From a virus, in the IMG/VR virus record IMGVR_UViG_3300044729_002666, positions 1 to 22,593 of that record: DNA of 22,593 nt; one strand, 5' to 3'. Shown in pieces: positions 21,828-22,593 of the stretch. Numbering within the stretch: position 1 is the first letter of the stretch; every line of letters begins with the position of its first letter. A program made the position numbers and the translations under genes. A model generated the notes under the pieces. The model was not told the DNA's origin and did not search any database. It saw only the letters and a program-made list of their open reading frames with translations.

Positions 21828-22045
21828 CAGGTTGGCCGAGACATGCTGAAGTAGGTACGGCGAACCCGACGCGAGGTGGTCGGCTCCGCTTCTGCGGCCA
21901 TGGATTGTTCGATCCGGCGCATTTCGTCCAGGCTTCGATAGGTGATCTCCCGTCCGTCGCTGAATCGAGCTTTTAGGACGCCTTGATTGATCTTGCTGCG
22001 TAGCTCAGCAAGGTCCGCAGCAACATCCTCAGAGGTATAGGCCAT
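21827..22045 (-). CDS. Head completion / connector protein, gpW family
   Basis: The 72-aa protein has the gpW-like layout: two helices around a beta hairpin with VLKARFSDGREITYRSLDEMRRIE in the middle (about residues 23-46). Between the terminase and portal genes this is the same position as lambda W (terminase A - W - portal B). gpW stabilises packaged DNA and forms part of the connector to which the tail joins. The C-terminus is basic (SRRVRRTYF). Confidence 0.8.
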   Translation of the reverse strand: MAYTSEDVAADLAELRSKINQGVLKARFSDGREITYRSLDEMRRIEQSMAAEAEPTTSRRVRRTYFSMSRPT

Positions 22046-22054
22046 GGCCCCATC

Positions 22055-22593
22055 TTACCTCTTTAGCCAACCTTTGCGCCTGTCCGGGCCGCTTGTGCTG
22101 GAGCCCTTCAGCCAGCCCGATCGCTGAAGGTCTCGGGCTGGGGGTGCCACCCCTCCCCCTCCCGTCCCCGGCGCCTGGGTGCCCAGGCTGCGGGCGAGCT
22201 GGGCCCACATGGTTCCTGCTGCGTAGTTGCGTTTCGCCAGCTCCAACATCGCCAGGATGTAAACCTCCAAATCCAGCGGCTCGTTTCGGGCCCCTTTCTC
22301 ATTCCGCCATTCAGACTGCTCAAAACCTCTGTTATTAATTGTGGTTACAAGTTTCTCGCAAGTTAAACCCTTAAAGTATTCATCTTTTGCATTTTGCCCA
22401 AAGTGCATAAATCCCGGCCCTGGTTGCTCAATGTTTAACCTTCCGTAGATAGTTCGCTTTAATGTGTGCGTGTTTATCATATAAAGAGTAACCCCTTTTT
22501 TTATTTTGCGACCGCGTAAATTTACGTCTTGTTTTGTGCCATCGCCAAGGGTTTTTGCTTTATTGTCGCTGCCGCCTTTGACTGCTACCACTC
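22055..22593 (-). CDS. Terminase large subunit, C-terminal part (gpA family, partial)
   Basis: About 179 residues are visible; the gene begins beyond the right edge, and the GTG near 22591 is not a believable start. LYMINTHTLKRTIYGRLNI, the PGPGFMHFG motif, DEYFKGLTCEKL and the RNEPLDLEVYILAM segment are the end of the nuclease domain of GpA-type large terminases. The RNEPLD motif contains conserved acidic residues near the nuclease centre of the family. The last 50 residues are Gly/Ser/Arg-rich. The subunit cuts concatemeric DNA and drives packaging into proheads. It is separated from the gpW-like gene by 9 bases. Confidence 0.9.
   Translation of the reverse strand, partial: VVAVKGGSDNKAKTLGDGTKQDVNLRGRKIKKGVTLYMINTHTLKRTIYGRLNIEQPGPGFMHFGQNAKDEYFKGLTCEKLVTTINNRGFEQSEWRNEKGARNEPLDLEVYILAMLELAKRNYAAGTMWAQLARSLGTQAPGTGGGGVAPPARDLQRSGWLKGSSTSGPDRRKGWLKR

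Noticed and set aside
1-22593. tRNA genes, CRISPR arrays, insertion sequences or an integrase
   Set aside because: No cloverleaf-like segment, regular repeat-spacer pattern, transposase or integrase motif was noticed on reading both strands; a formal scan was not possible.

Overview
The window looks like one arm of a tailed-phage genome or prophage with a long non-contractile tail (siphovirus type). The likely host is a picocyanobacterium of the Synechococcus/Cyanobium type. The host call rests on a thymidylate kinase that matches, from memory, the picocyanobacterial chromosomal enzyme closely, on fibre ends of a kind seen in cyanophages, and on a moderately high G+C content with AT-richer receptor-binding genes. 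This is recollection and inference, not a database search. No integrase, repressor or attachment site is visible, so phage and prophage cannot be told apart.

Layout. Positions 1-1997 (+ strand) hold a tightly overlapping operon: a partial gene, two small unknown genes, dCTP deaminase, thymidylate kinase and another small unknown gene. Positions 2156-4514 are an island where single genes alternate strand: two small unknowns whose start codons overlap head to head, a C39-type cysteine peptidase (candidate endolysin), a structural protein made of two copies of one domain, and a small tail-tip-related protein. From 22593 down to 4522 every gene is on the - strand, almost all joined by ATGA or TAATG overlaps. 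This is the late operon.

In transcription order (right to left) the late operon gives: terminase large subunit (C-terminal part), gpW-like connector, portal, a ClpP-like protease fused to the major capsid protein, a DUF2190-type decoration protein, a head-tail joining protein, a fibre cassette (574-aa repeat fibre, 464-aa fibre, 170-aa partner), three small membrane proteins, a tail-terminator-like protein, a proline-rich small protein, the major tail protein, the two tail assembly chaperones, a 607-aa tape measure protein, a minor tail protein, a 788-aa tail-tip protein and a 405-aa LamG-ended adhesin.

How the genes work together. Terminase, portal, protease-capsid and decoration protein build and fill a lambda-like head. 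The chaperones, tape measure and tube protein build the tail, and tip proteins and fibres recognise the cell. The early pair dcd-tmk would push dCTP-derived nucleotides towards dTTP for phage DNA synthesis. The clearest single regulatory signal is a canonical A AAA AAG slippery site in the tail chaperone pair, placed exactly in the short stretch where both frames are open. Other points of interest are the fibre-plus-membrane-protein cassette between head and tail modules, an overlooked 40-codon membrane ORF, and tail-tip-like domains repeated on opposite strands.
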